Positions 15,966 to 24,875 of a DNA stretch of 64,000 nt are shown here, one piece after another. Location of the stretch: the NCBI GenBank assembly GCA_041666525.1, contig JBAYGT010000008.1:1-64000 (forward strand). Reading direction: 5' to 3'. The notes below the pieces were generated by a model. The model worked only from the letters and a program-made list of their open reading frames with translations, did not search any database and was not told where the DNA came from. Source of the stretch: JBAXTZ01 sp041666525. Lineage in GTDB: Bacteria > Bacillota > Negativicutes > JBAXTZ01. The stretch's first letter is position 1, and each line of letters opens with the position of its first letter. Made by a program: the position numbers and the translations under genes.

Positions 15966-17438
15966 ATGCAGGATTGTTTGTTGTGCCGTGCCGAATATTT
16001 GTTGCCGCTGGTTTCGGCTGAGTCGGATGAACGCATTCGGGATGGTTATGTCCTGTCTGTTGGTGATACGATAGTTGAAGTTGGAAGATATACTGAAGAA
16101 ATTGGTCAGCGGTTGCGTGAGCAATATGGCGAACGACTAAAGGTTTTCGGATGTACTGATGCAAATGCGGAAATACCTTGCCAGCGTGCGGTATTGTTGC
16201 CGGCTTTTGTAAAAGCGCATGGTCACGACCATGAACAGCCGATTATTGGTGTCGCTAAGGATGAACCGTTAACGGCATGGCTAGACCATGCGGTTAATCC
16301 GTTTACCGCTTTTATCAATAATAACCATGAGCAACTTTGTTTAGCTTTGGGCGCTTCGCCATATACTATAACTTATCGAATGGCACGACTATGTGATATT
16401 CATTACGGTATTACCAGCTGCATGGTACATCATTGTGGTTTCAATAAGTATCGGGTAAGTGAAATTGCCGCTGTGAATGAAGTTGCCGGAACAACTATGA
16501 TTGTGGCTATTGGTAGTCAAAACCGTTATTACATTAGTGAACTGATCGATTCGCCGATTGAAGTGCTGCGGCGCTTGGATGAAGCGAATATGATTTCTGG
16601 TTTGAAGCGCACGACTTTTTGTCCGGGGCCGGATCAGGTTTTTTCGAACAGCCGCGAATTGCTCGTGCCACAAAAGGAATGGGCACGCATGCACGGCACA
16701 GTATTTCATATTCATAGTGCCGAAGAACCGGCAACAACGCGGATGTTCATTGAGGAAATTGAGCCGGGGCTGACTGAAATTGAATTTCTTGATAGCATCG
16801 GTGTGCTCGATAGCAAAACGATTATTGCCCATCAGGTTAATTGCGGTGAACACGACGTAGAGTTATTGGCACGAAGCAAGGCCGCGATAGTCCATAATCC
16901 ACTGGCTAATGCTATATTAGGTTCCGGTATGCCGCCGATAATGCAGATGATCAACGCCGGGATACCGGTGGCCATTTCCACTGATGGTTCCGGATCGGCC
17001 GATAATCAAAATATTATCGCTGCTGTCCGCCTAGCCGCGCAGTACCAAAAGGCTTATCATCAGAATGCTACGCTTCTGCCTTCGGGGCAGCTATTGAGGA
17101 TGATTACGTCGATACCGGCCGAATTGCTGGGGTTGAAACAGGGAATGCTAGTGCCGGGTTATGCGGCAGATTGGGTTCTGCTTAATCTGGAGCGTCCTAA
17201 TCTAGTGCCTACCCGGCTTGACAATGTTGTCGAGAATATCATCTGGGCTGCTGATGGCAGTGAGATTGACAGCGTGGTGGCGCGCGGAAGGATACTTAAG
17301 GAGCACGGACGGATAGCGCCGTTTCTTGATGGAATAACACCTGAACAAATCATGCGTGATGTAGCGAAACTGGCGGAGTTGTTTGTTGAGTATCGGAAGA
17401 CTGCGCCAGAGCTTAGAGGTACGGGCGCGCACAAGTAG
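15966..17438 (+). CDS. Amidohydrolase of the SsnA/TrzN/MTA-SAH deaminase type
   Basis: The 490-residue protein is a metal-dependent (cyclic) deaminase or amidohydrolase. The metal site is visible as AFVKAHGHDHE (near residue 66), HIHSAEEP (near 250), AHQVN (near 290) and VAISTDGSGS near 340, and the composite beta-domain closes the C terminus (GYAADWVLLNL). Substrates of relatives are guanine, methylthioadenosine/S-adenosylhomocysteine or triazines; this one cannot be assigned. The first motif has a Lys-Ala where the group usually has Asn-Thr. ATG 15966 fits the family start; GTG 15921 is possible. The ribosome site is weak. Confidence 0.85.
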   Translation: MQDCLLCRAEYLLPLVSAESDERIRDGYVLSVGDTIVEVGRYTEEIGQRLREQYGERLKVFGCTDANAEIPCQRAVLLPAFVKAHGHDHEQPIIGVAKDEPLTAWLDHAVNPFTAFINNNHEQLCLALGASPYTITYRMARLCDIHYGITSCMVHHCGFNKYRVSEIAAVNEVAGTTMIVAIGSQNRYYISELIDSPIEVLRRLDEANMISGLKRTTFCPGPDQVFSNSRELLVPQKEWARMHGTVFHIHSAEEPATTRMFIEEIEPGLTEIEFLDSIGVLDSKTIIAHQVNCGEHDVELLARSKAAIVHNPLANAILGSGMPPIMQMINAGIPVAISTDGSGSADNQNIIAAVRLAAQYQKAYHQNATLLPSGQLLRMITSIPAELLGLKQGMLVPGYAADWVLLNLERPNLVPTRLDNVVENIIWAADGSEIDSVVARGRILKEHGRIAPFLDGITPEQIMRDVAKLAELFVEYRKTAPELRGTGAHK

Positions 17439-17515
17439 GTTACTACAAAGGCTGGTTCGATGCAATCCTGTAACGCCAATTGGTACTATTGATAAGGTTT
17501 CTTAAATATAAAAAA

Positions 17516-17558
17516 TTACATCTACCTACGGCAAGCAGTTTGCACAAGGCAGATGTAA
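17516..17558 (-). terminator. Terminator of the GDPD gene
   Basis: TTACATCT (17516-17523) pairs with AGATGTAA (17551-17558), with an inner GCAA/TTGC stem. Read on the minus strand, the stem is followed by six T residues, so it terminates the transcript of the GDPD gene. Confidence 0.55.
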
Positions 17559-17591
17559 TAAATAATATGAGATTTTGTCTAGATCGAAAGA

Positions 17592-18719
17592 TTATCTTGT
17601 GTTGTATCTTTTGGGTATGTTATATCCTCTGGCAGCCAACATGGAGATCAGTTGTCCCGGGTCATCAGTAATAATACCGTCAACGCCCCAGTCAATAAGC
17701 TTTTCTACTAATTTGATATCAAAAGTTGTTCCGATATGTTCCGGCCAAGTCCAGACAACTACTTTTAAGCCAAGCTTGTGTGCTTCTTCTAATGAGGACT
17801 TGGTAAGTTCGGCATCTTCCGGTTCCCAGCAAGCACCGTCCAAGGCTTTGACCATCTGCGGTATCGAATTGCCGTAATTTTTGACCAGTTTTCCACCGGT
17901 CCAAAGCCCGGCGATAGCTGTATTACTATCAAAAAAACTGTTGGGAGTACCCGGTTCGTTGTCCCATTCAGTCAAATAGGCTGTGGCGATTTTCGGATCG
18001 CATTTCTGTAATTCATACAGACAACGCCAATCAAAGGATTGGACTTCACAATTACGGGTTATGCCTTCTTCGCGCAGTATCTTATACAATGCCTGGGCGA
18101 ATTCAGCGGGTGTATAAGTCCAATCGGGATGTTCAGGGTCGGTTTTGAACTCAATTTGGAAGCCAACCGCTCCTTTGGTGACGCTGTTTACATAGCGGAT
18201 AACTTCGCGCAGTGTCGGCATTTTTACGCCATCCATACCTAACTGCGCGGGGAAAAGTTTCGCATAAGCGCTGCCGGGATTTAAACGTCCGATATCATAT
18301 TTTTCCACTTGAGCCAAAGTCAAATTTTTTACCAAATAAGGCTGTAAGAACTGAGTCAGCGTACTGCTGGGTACACCTTTAATAAAAGCAGCTTTGTTTT
18401 CGGCAAGAAATTTTCCGTCACTATTACGAACGATGTCCGGGTTCAACCAGATGTCATGCGAAACCAAAATCTCGCCGTCCTTGGTCATGACAATATCCAT
18501 ATCAACCCAATTAGTGCCTATGGCTAGTCCTGTTTTATAACCAGGTATGCTGTTCTCCGGTGAAAAGCTGCGGGCACCGCGATGTGCATATACTTGCAAG
18601 ACCTTTTGTCCATCGACCGACTGTACTGGCACACCGACAAAATTAGCTGCAGCCATGACGGGGCAGATTCCGAACACTAACAAACAAAGTAGCAGGATGC
18701 TGATTGTAAAGTATCGCAT
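17592..18719 (-). CDS. Exported glycerophosphodiester phosphodiesterase
   Basis: The 375-residue precursor starts with a signal peptide (hydrophobic TISILLLCLLVFG, cleavage after VMAA). The GDPD domain shows VYAHRGARSFSPENS near residue 45 (catalytic His-Arg, Glu), VDMDIVMTKDGEILVSHD, and the C-terminal TITDDP-like GIITDDPGQL. It hydrolyses glycerophosphodiesters such as deacylated phospholipids or teichoic-acid fragments to glycerol-3-phosphate outside the cytoplasm. The ATG at 18719 has GGAGG 5 bp upstream. It lies alone on the minus strand. Confidence 0.95.
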   Translation of the reverse strand: MRYFTISILLLCLLVFGICPVMAAANFVGVPVQSVDGQKVLQVYAHRGARSFSPENSIPGYKTGLAIGTNWVDMDIVMTKDGEILVSHDIWLNPDIVRNSDGKFLAENKAAFIKGVPSSTLTQFLQPYLVKNLTLAQVEKYDIGRLNPGSAYAKLFPAQLGMDGVKMPTLREVIRYVNSVTKGAVGFQIEFKTDPEHPDWTYTPAEFAQALYKILREEGITRNCEVQSFDWRCLYELQKCDPKIATAYLTEWDNEPGTPNSFFDSNTAIAGLWTGGKLVKNYGNSIPQMVKALDGACWEPEDAELTKSSLEEAHKLGLKVVVWTWPEHIGTTFDIKLVEKLIDWGVDGIITDDPGQLISMLAARGYNIPKRYNTR

Positions 18720-18864
18720 TATTTCCTCCAATAATTATTTACTAATCATAATTCGCTAGAAAAATAAAATTTCCTGCTTGGATATAAAACGGATGCGATT
18801 TTCTTGAATTAAGATGCTTAAAAAGTAAGGCTCGACACATTTTTACCTAGCGAACTAACTGGTG

Positions 18865-18899
18865 AACCTCGTGAGTTTTCTTACGAGGTTATTTTTATT
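18865..18899 (+). terminator. Orphan plus-strand terminator upstream of the GNAT gene
   Basis: AACCTCGT (18865-18872) pairs perfectly with ACGAGGTT (18883-18890) and is followed by ATTTTTATT. No plus-strand gene lies upstream until 17438. It may end a short RNA within 18732-18862, or be left over from a deleted gene. I see no coding frame in that gap. Confidence 0.6.
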
Positions 18900-18919
18900 G
18901 AAAATTACAGCATAGAAGT

Positions 18920-18948
18920 TTGTTGTATCAATTGAAGTGAAGTATAAT
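18920..18948 (+). promoter_or_regulatory. Sigma-70-type promoter of the GNAT-EamA-NUDIX group
   Basis: TTGTTG (18920-18925), a 17-bp spacer and TATAAT (18943-18948) lie 50 bp before the start of the acetyltransferase gene at 18998. Confidence 0.65.
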
Positions 18949-18997
18949 ACAATTATGTTTAGTATTAATTTGATAATGTTGAGATTATGGTGAAGTT

Positions 18998-19528
18998 ATG
19001 CAAGCAATATTGAAAAATGGTGAGCAGCTAACACTCCGTTTTGCCTGTCCGGATGATGCAGGGAAACTTATTGAATATATCAATGCTGTTGGCGGCGAAA
19101 GCGATAATCTTTCTTTTGGTGCAAATGAATTTAATATAAGTGTAGAAGCCGAGGCAAATTATATAAGAAGTTTGGCGGCGCGAGATAACGCGTATATGCT
19201 ACTTGCAGAATGTAACGGCGAAATAGTTTCCTGCGCCTGTTTGGAAGGCGGACAGAGAAACAGAACCCGGCATGCTGCTACCTTGGGTTTGACGGTGCGC
19301 AGAGAAAAACATGGTTGCGGTGTTGGAACGCTTGTAATTCGAAGGTTGATTGAATTGGCACGTGAAAATGAAATTCTAAAGAAAATCAATTTGCAGGTGC
19401 GTTGCGATAACGTGGTGGCGATTAAGCTATACGAAAACTGTGGTTTTGAGCGCGAGGGCATCGATCGGCGCACGCTGTGCATTAATGATGAATTTGTTGA
19501 TTTTTATTATATGGGACTGTTATTGTAA
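18998..19528 (+). CDS. GNAT family N-acetyltransferase
   Basis: This 176-residue protein is an acetyl-CoA-dependent acetyltransferase. The acetyl-CoA site is seen as LGLTVRREKHGCGVGTLVIR near residue 93, and the C-terminal LYENCGFEREGIDRR is the usual GNAT ending. The layout resembles small-molecule or protein N-acetylases of the RimI/YhhY kind. The substrate is unknown. It is followed by an EamA transporter 33 bp downstream, probably in the same transcript. Confidence 0.9.
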   Translation: MQAILKNGEQLTLRFACPDDAGKLIEYINAVGGESDNLSFGANEFNISVEAEANYIRSLAARDNAYMLLAECNGEIVSCACLEGGQRNRTRHAATLGLTVRREKHGCGVGTLVIRRLIELARENEILKKINLQVRCDNVVAIKLYENCGFEREGIDRRTLCINDEFVDFYYMGLLL

Positions 19529-19561
19529 TAGCCACTGATTCAGTGAAAGGCATAGGCAGTT

Positions 19562-20425
19562 ATGAAAAATATTTTGGTCGCGAAGCGCTTGAAATATCCG
19601 CTATTATTGGTGTGTGTCGCGATAATGTGGAGCACCAGCGGGTTTTGCGTAAAACAAATTGATTGGAACCCGATGGCTATTGCCGGTGCCCGCAGTGGTT
19701 TTGCTGCAGTAACTGTCTTAATGCTGTGCCGCAAAACAAAAATCCGCTGGAGCGTAGCAACGATAACTGGCGCAGTGAGTTATGCGCTGACCTTGCTATC
19801 GTTTATAGTTGCGCTTAAACTAACCACTTCGGCAAACGCAATTATGCTGCAATATACTGCGCCAATATACGTAGCTGTTTTAGGTGCCCTGTTTTTACGG
19901 GAAAAACCGCGTTGTTATGATTGGTTGACTATTGGCATTGTTGCAGGCGGAATGGTGCTGTTTTTTCGTGATCAAATGGCGCCGGGTGGCATGACTGGAA
20001 ATTTTGTTGCAATATTCAGCGGTGTGATGTCGGCAGTGTATGCTGTTTCAATGCGCAGTCAGAAACACGGTTCGCCGTTTGCGTCTGTACTTATTGGACA
20101 TGTTTTGGCTTTTATTTGCGGCGCGTTTTTTATGTTTAGTGGTTCACCAGGGGCTAGTGGTTGGTTGATAATCGCGTTGCTTGGCTGTTTGCAAATAGGA
20201 ATTCCTTCAGTTTTATATTCGGTTGCCATAAAACATGTAACCGCGCTAGAGGCTTCAATAATTACGATGGTTGAACCATTACTTAATCCAATCTGGGTGT
20301 TTTTGATAATCGGCGAACAACCCGGTCAGTGGGCGCTGGCTGGTGGTGCAATTATTTTGTTGGCAATTGGTGCGCGCTATATTTTGCCAGAAATTATTTC
20401 ATCGGGGCGGGAGGCGACAAAGTAA
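19562..20425 (+). CDS. EamA/DMT-family permease
   Basis: The 287-residue membrane protein has about ten hydrophobic helices in two EamA repeats. The first starts with YPLLLVCVAIMWSTSGF and the second contains MSAVYAVSMRSQ. Glu-Pro-Leu in the last repeat (ITMVEPLLNPIWVFLIIGE) is typical. Members export metabolites or amino acids; the substrate is not evident. It is followed 5 bp later by the NUDIX gene. Confidence 0.9.
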   Translation: MKNILVAKRLKYPLLLVCVAIMWSTSGFCVKQIDWNPMAIAGARSGFAAVTVLMLCRKTKIRWSVATITGAVSYALTLLSFIVALKLTTSANAIMLQYTAPIYVAVLGALFLREKPRCYDWLTIGIVAGGMVLFFRDQMAPGGMTGNFVAIFSGVMSAVYAVSMRSQKHGSPFASVLIGHVLAFICGAFFMFSGSPGASGWLIIALLGCLQIGIPSVLYSVAIKHVTALEASIITMVEPLLNPIWVFLIIGEQPGQWALAGGAIILLAIGARYILPEIISSGREATK

Positions 20426-20430
20426 GTTTG

Positions 20431-20853
20431 ATGAAAAAAAGTGGGCTTAACCAAACAACGCTCTTTCCGGTGTCGGTGAAGGGTGTGGTTTTCAAAGACG
20501 GAAAAGTAATATTGCTCAAAAACGAGCGTGACGAGTGGGAATTACCAGGCGGCAAGCTGGAATTTGACGAAACACCGGAAGTTTGTTTGGAACGTGAAAT
20601 TAGCGAAGAATTGGCACTTACCGTGTCAGTGCAAGAATTGCTGGATGTTTGGCAATACGAGATATTCCGCGATGTCACGGTTTTGATTGTAACGTATTTG
20701 TGTAGCCCGACTCAGACATTTGCTTTTCGAATTAGTGATGAGCATAAACAAGGTGCATGGTTTGATTTGGTGGAGATCGAACAGTTGAAGATGCCGGAAG
20801 GTTATAAACGGTCGATTTTGGCGGCGGCTAAATTAGTGAATGATAATTGTTAA
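20431..20853 (+). CDS. NUDIX hydrolase
   Basis: The 140-residue protein carries an intact Nudix box: GGKLEFDETPEVCLEREISE, with the E-x-x-E-E completion (SEELAL). It hydrolyses nucleoside diphosphates linked to another group, as in nucleotide-pool cleaning or ADP-sugar turnover. The ATG at 20431 is preferred because it fits the family N terminus. It begins just after the EamA stop and so is likely co-transcribed. Confidence 0.9.
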   Translation: MKKSGLNQTTLFPVSVKGVVFKDGKVILLKNERDEWELPGGKLEFDETPEVCLEREISEELALTVSVQELLDVWQYEIFRDVTVLIVTYLCSPTQTFAFRISDEHKQGAWFDLVEIEQLKMPEGYKRSILAAAKLVNDNC

Positions 20854-20885
20854 TGAAAATTCATAATAGATGCTGAAAGCAGGTA

Positions 20886-21557
20886 ATGATGAAAAAATTA
20901 GTATTGTATAGTAATGATCAGGTGATTGACGGAAATTATACGCTGGACATGGAATTGCTTAAGTTGATTGGCAAAAGCGCTGCCAAAATAGCCTATATTC
21001 CTTCGGAGAGCGATCCGCAAAGAAAGTATTATCTGGAGAAAAAAAACTATTACGCTCAATATGGCATCAATGACGTATTGTATTTTGATTTGGAACAAGA
21101 ATTTGATGCAATGAAAGTTGCCGATTTGCTGACACGCGATGCGATTCATCTGTCCGGTGGCAATACTGGTAAATTTTTGAATTCACTCCGCAAACGCGGA
21201 TTTATCGAGGTGCTCAGATATTATGTAAAAATGGGCGGAGTGCTCACCGGTGTGAGCGCTGGTTCGATATTGATGAGCGAAGATATTAAAATTTGTAGTG
21301 TCCATCCGTATGAATACGAACTTGATGAAGTAAGCGATTTTGCTTCTTTGGGGTTGACTGATTTTGATTTTTATCCGCACTTTGATTACAGCGAATTTGT
21401 AATAAATTCAATTCGGGAATATTCACGGTGTAACAGCCACCGTATAATCTACGCTTGTCCGGACGGTAGCGGTATTGTTATAAACAATGATGCGGTTGAG
21501 TTTGTCGGACATATGCTAAAGTTTCAGTGTGGAGCGTCCTGCGAGATTAATTGTTGA
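20886..21557 (+). CDS. Peptidase E-like (S51) serine peptidase
   Basis: The 223-residue protein has the S51 signature: AIHLSGGNTGKFLNSL (near residue 90) and GVSAGSILMSED (near 125) with the nucleophile Ser in GVSAG. Relatives are aspartyl dipeptidases or cyanophycinase-like enzymes acting on small peptides in the cytoplasm. Two ATG codons are adjacent (20886 and 20889) and either may be used. A C-terminal HCGASCEINC-like Cys-rich ending is unusual. The substrate is unknown. Confidence 0.88.
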   Translation: MMKKLVLYSNDQVIDGNYTLDMELLKLIGKSAAKIAYIPSESDPQRKYYLEKKNYYAQYGINDVLYFDLEQEFDAMKVADLLTRDAIHLSGGNTGKFLNSLRKRGFIEVLRYYVKMGGVLTGVSAGSILMSEDIKICSVHPYEYELDEVSDFASLGLTDFDFYPHFDYSEFVINSIREYSRCNSHRIIYACPDGSGIVINNDAVEFVGHMLKFQCGASCEINC

Positions 21558-21628
21558 CAGTTTATTGTGGATGATCAAAGAAGCTATATAACCAGCTGAT
21601 GAGAATAAGCAGCGAATAAGGTGACTAG

Positions 21629-22174
21629 ATGAACGATTTATGCGTTATAATCGGAGCTTCTAAACAAAATTACCAAGGTTGGCTGTCAACGCAACGCGAG
21701 CAGCTGGATTTGTTGATACCATCTGACTGGGAAAAAATGTTTGGCGAGCGGAAACTTGCAGCGATACTTTCTGAGCACGTTTGGGAACATCTGAACTTTG
21801 ACGAAGGAGTGGCAGCGGCAAAAACTTGCTATCAATATCTTCGTTCTGGCGGTTACGTGCGTTGTGCGGTGCCGGACGGATATTTCCCAGATGAGCAATA
21901 TCAGAAGATGGTGCAGATCGGTGGCCCGGGACCGGTTGATCATCCGGCAGCATCGCATGTTATTGTGCATAATTATCAAACTCTGAAAAATATGTTTGAA
22001 GCCGCCGGGTTTGTCGTGAAGCTACTGGAATACTGGGATGAAACCGGCGAATTTCATTATCGGCCGTGGGCCGTAACTGGTGGCTATATTGGCCGCTCGT
22101 TGTTGTTCCATGATTACAATAAGCAGGGGAAAATTGGGTTTACTTCGTTGCTTGTGGATGCGGTGAAAGAATGA
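21629..22174 (+). CDS. Methyltransferase-like protein (truncated SAM fold)
   Basis: The 181-residue protein contains SEHVWEHLNFDEGVAAAKTC followed by YLRSGGYVRCAVPDG, the post-I to V part of a class I SAM methyltransferase. The glycine-rich AdoMet motif I that should come before is not visible. It resembles a group of short predicted SAM-dependent methyltransferases annotated by the same C-terminal pattern. Activity is uncertain. Its last 4 bases overlap the next gene. Confidence 0.7.
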   Translation: MNDLCVIIGASKQNYQGWLSTQREQLDLLIPSDWEKMFGERKLAAILSEHVWEHLNFDEGVAAAKTCYQYLRSGGYVRCAVPDGYFPDEQYQKMVQIGGPGPVDHPAASHVIVHNYQTLKNMFEAAGFVVKLLEYWDETGEFHYRPWAVTGGYIGRSLLFHDYNKQGKIGFTSLLVDAVKE

Positions 22175-22992
22175 TGAATACTTTGAAGCTATCTATTTCC
22201 ACCGGTTTTTGCTATACCATGAAAAGTGAAAAACTGTTTGAAACTATCGCTGCCAGTGGCTGCAAAAATATTGAGTTGTTGATGAACCAAGTCGTTGCGG
22301 GAATGACTGATGATGAAATAATTGCTGTTATCGATAAATACAATTTGAAGGTGTGCAGCGTGCATGCTTTTCCACAGGTATGGTTACCTGAATTTGGTGA
22401 TGAAGAGCATGCTGCGCTGGAGCGGGCGTTGCAGTTGGCAGAACATTTTGGCGCACAGCATGTTACCAGTCATTTTACTCCGATAAAATCTAACGGAGTA
22501 TTTGTTTGCAACGATGATAATCATCTGAAGACCATTAGCAGCTTCAACAGTTTCTGCGATATTCCGGTAGCTACCGAAAATTTTCCTGCCGGATTGCCGA
22601 CGATTCTCTGCAATTATGCCGAATTGTTGCAGTATTTGGAAAAAAATCCGCTGCCACTAACTTTTGACACCACGCATTGCGCGGATAATGGTGTAGACAT
22701 ATTTCGTGGCTACGAAATGTTTCGACCTTATGTCCGTAATATTCATTTAAGCGATTATCTTTCAGGTGAAAGCCGGAAGGAATTTGGTCGCGGAATAATG
22801 CATCTTGCGCCCGGATGCGGTGAACTGCCGTTGCAGGATTTTCTCAGACATATTGTGGCGGATGGGTACGACGGGTTGTTGACTTTGGAGATGGACTTTG
22901 CCAGCCCCGGTGTTGGAAACTATACGGATGGTGATATGATTGCCGGTGAGCTGCGTAAAGCGATAGAATATATAGAAGAAATTATTAATTAG
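22171..22992 (+). CDS. TIM-barrel sugar-phosphate isomerase/epimerase-like protein
   Basis: The 273-residue protein belongs to the AP-endonuclease-2/xylose isomerase-like fold. The metal-binding residues are seen in VHAFPQVWLPE, HVTSHFTPI, TENFPAGLP, TFDTTHCADNG, NIHLSDY and GLLTLEMDF, the usual spacing along the barrel. Enzymes of this type isomerise or epimerise sugars, inosose or hydroxypyruvate. The substrate cannot be read off. The start overlaps the previous stop. Confidence 0.88.
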   Translation: MMNTLKLSISTGFCYTMKSEKLFETIAASGCKNIELLMNQVVAGMTDDEIIAVIDKYNLKVCSVHAFPQVWLPEFGDEEHAALERALQLAEHFGAQHVTSHFTPIKSNGVFVCNDDNHLKTISSFNSFCDIPVATENFPAGLPTILCNYAELLQYLEKNPLPLTFDTTHCADNGVDIFRGYEMFRPYVRNIHLSDYLSGESRKEFGRGIMHLAPGCGELPLQDFLRHIVADGYDGLLTLEMDFASPGVGNYTDGDMIAGELRKAIEYIEEIIN

Positions 22993-23026
22993 CAAATTCG
23001 TGGTGGAGTGATAATCAGGAGTTGTT

Positions 23027-23536
23027 GTGAATTTTGAAAAAAATCAGGCGATGAGTGAAAAAGAGTGTACATTTTGCAAACTGGCAGTTGCAGGAAGCCC
23101 TTTTGTGTATGAAAACGAATACTTTTTTGTACGGTTTGACCGGTATCCGGTAAGTCCGGGACACGCTTTAGTTATTCCGAAACGGCATGTCGTTTCTTTG
23201 TTAGAACTTTCGGTTGATGAATGGATAGCAGTGAGCGATGCTTTACATAATGCGATTATTGCTATTGAGACTACCGACTTGGTTTCGCTGTACGAGGGGT
23301 TTCTTGGTGAAGCCGGTGATGAAAAAGCATTATCCTATGCGAATAAAATGTTGTGTAACCCTTTCATTAAAAAACGACCAGATGGCTATAACATCGGTAA
23401 CAACGAAGGATCGGCCGCAGGACGGACGATTCATCATCTGCATATTCATATTATTCCGAGATATACGGGTGATGTTGATAATCCGGTCGGTGGAATACGT
23501 AATATTATTCAGTTTATAGGCAATTACCGCGAGTAG
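23027..23536 (+). CDS. HIT-family hydrolase
   Basis: The 169-residue protein has the HIT catalytic motif as HHLHIHIIPRY near residue 147 (His-x-His-x-His). It also has an N-terminal CTFCKL and a VIPKRHVVSLLEL segment typical of the HIT fold, the first residues of which help bind zinc in relatives. It hydrolyses nucleotide substrates such as adenosine 5'-monophosphoramidate or dinucleoside polyphosphates. The GTG at 23027 with CAGGAG upstream is used; ATG 23051 is also possible. Confidence 0.92.
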   Translation: MNFEKNQAMSEKECTFCKLAVAGSPFVYENEYFFVRFDRYPVSPGHALVIPKRHVVSLLELSVDEWIAVSDALHNAIIAIETTDLVSLYEGFLGEAGDEKALSYANKMLCNPFIKKRPDGYNIGNNEGSAAGRTIHHLHIHIIPRYTGDVDNPVGGIRNIIQFIGNYRE

Positions 23537-23582
23537 AGTCGTGAAAAATTTTCGGAGTAACGGTTAAGGAGTTATGTACATA

Positions 23583-24044
23583 ATGAAAATCCGCGAATTG
23601 CGACTAAATGAAGCAACTCCAATGGAATTGTTGTTAATGGCTGATCCGTCCAGAGAACTTGTCGAAAGTTATTTGGGAAACGGATACTGTTATGTCGCAG
23701 AAACAGGGAGTCAGATTGTCGGTATTTATGTGCTGTTGCCGACAACATCCGATACTATTGAGTTGGTCAATATCGCAGTGGTTGAAAGCCAACAGGGAAA
23801 GGGTATCGGACAACTGCTGGTTAAGCATGCAATTGAAAATGCCAAAACAAACGGGTACAAGGCAGTTGAAGTCGGCACCGGAAATTCAAGTACCAACCAG
23901 CTTGCGTTGTATCAAAAATGTGGATTTATTGTAACTGGTATTGATAAAGATTATTTTGTCAGAAACTATCCGGAAGCGATTTTCGAAAACGGTATCCAGT
24001 GCCGGGATATGATAAGGTTAACGCATGATTTAACTCAAGCTTAA
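23583..24044 (+). CDS. GNAT family N-acetyltransferase
   Basis: This 153-residue GNAT protein has VESQQGKGIGQLLVKHAIEN near residue 65 (acetyl-CoA binding) and ALYQKCGFIVTGIDKDYF near 115. It acetylates an unknown small molecule or protein. ATG 23583 is chosen because AAGGAG at 23566-23571 gives reasonable spacing; ATG 23574 is too close to it. Confidence 0.9.
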   Translation: MKIRELRLNEATPMELLLMADPSRELVESYLGNGYCYVAETGSQIVGIYVLLPTTSDTIELVNIAVVESQQGKGIGQLLVKHAIENAKTNGYKAVEVGTGNSSTNQLALYQKCGFIVTGIDKDYFVRNYPEAIFENGIQCRDMIRLTHDLTQA

Positions 24045-24142
24045 TTGGCTGAATAGCTATATTTATTGCGGTGTGGTACAATCACATAAAAGTTTTATAT
24101 TAAATAGTTTATAAGATTTTAGTGAAATAATCAGGAGAAGAA

Positions 24143-24775
24143 ATGTATTTACAAACAGCTATATTCATTGACAGCGGTTATTTGGATAAGGTTTTGGAAA
24201 AGGAACACCATAATGTACGGATAGATTTTAGCAAACTTATTCCGCATCTGGCGACTGATGTGCGGTTGTTGCGGACTTATTACTATTTTTGTTATCCGTA
24301 CAAGAGTACGCCGCCGTTGGAAGAGGAAATGAAACGTATCGAGGGTAAACAGGCGTTCATTAATCAAATTGCAGCACTCGACGATTTTGCTTTACGTGAA
24401 GGACGACTTGAGCATCGGGGCGAGGATGCCCAAACCGGAAAACCGATTTATGTACAAAAGCGTATTGATGTTAAAATGGCGGTTGATCTTACGTTGCTTG
24501 CCACCAAAAATAAGATCACACACGCAGTAATTATCGCCGGTGACAGCGATTTTATTCCGGCAATTGAGGTTGCCAAGAACGAAGGTGTACACGTTACGTT
24601 GGTGCATGGTGAAAAAAACAAGGCACATAATGATTTGATTGAAATTTGTGACAAGCGCATTGTTATTGATGCCAAGTTTATCAGTGAAGTTGGCTATCGC
24701 ACGGCAGCATCACGCCGCCGCCGTTCCAACAAGAAAGCAAAAGCCAAACCGATGATTGTGCCAAAGACTGAATAA
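24143..24775 (+). CDS. NYN-domain (LabA/DUF88-like) protein
   Basis: The 210-residue protein has the NYN (PIN-like) nuclease layout: AIFIDSGYLDKVL at the N terminus, KRIDVKMAVDLTLLA, and VIIAGDSDFIPAIEVAKNEG. The acidic residues of this fold are in place (D in FIDS, D in KRIDVK, D in GDSDF). These proteins are probable single-strand RNA nucleases of uncertain target. It is a monocistronic gene followed by a terminator. Confidence 0.88.
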   Translation: MYLQTAIFIDSGYLDKVLEKEHHNVRIDFSKLIPHLATDVRLLRTYYYFCYPYKSTPPLEEEMKRIEGKQAFINQIAALDDFALREGRLEHRGEDAQTGKPIYVQKRIDVKMAVDLTLLATKNKITHAVIIAGDSDFIPAIEVAKNEGVHVTLVHGEKNKAHNDLIEICDKRIVIDAKFISEVGYRTAASRRRRSNKKAKAKPMIVPKTE

Positions 24776-24783
24776 TAACATTG

Positions 24784-24813
24784 ACTTCGGAGTTTGCGCT
24801 TCGAAGTTTTTTT
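24784..24813 (+). terminator. Terminator after the NYN gene
   Basis: ACTTCG (24784-24789) pairs with CGAAGT (24802-24807), extended by GAG/CTT, followed by seven T residues. Confidence 0.7.
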
Positions 24814-24814
24814 G

Positions 24815-24844
24815 TGTACAAAAATATGCTAATTATCGTATAAT
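24815..24844 (+). promoter_or_regulatory. Likely promoter of the glutamate synthase operon
   Basis: TGTACA (24815-24820), an 18-bp spacer and TATAAT (24839-24844) lie just upstream of the amidotransferase gene at 24876, right after the NYN terminator. Confidence 0.5.
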
Positions 24845-24875
24845 AACTGTGTTTTTTAGCTTTCTGGAGGTTGAT

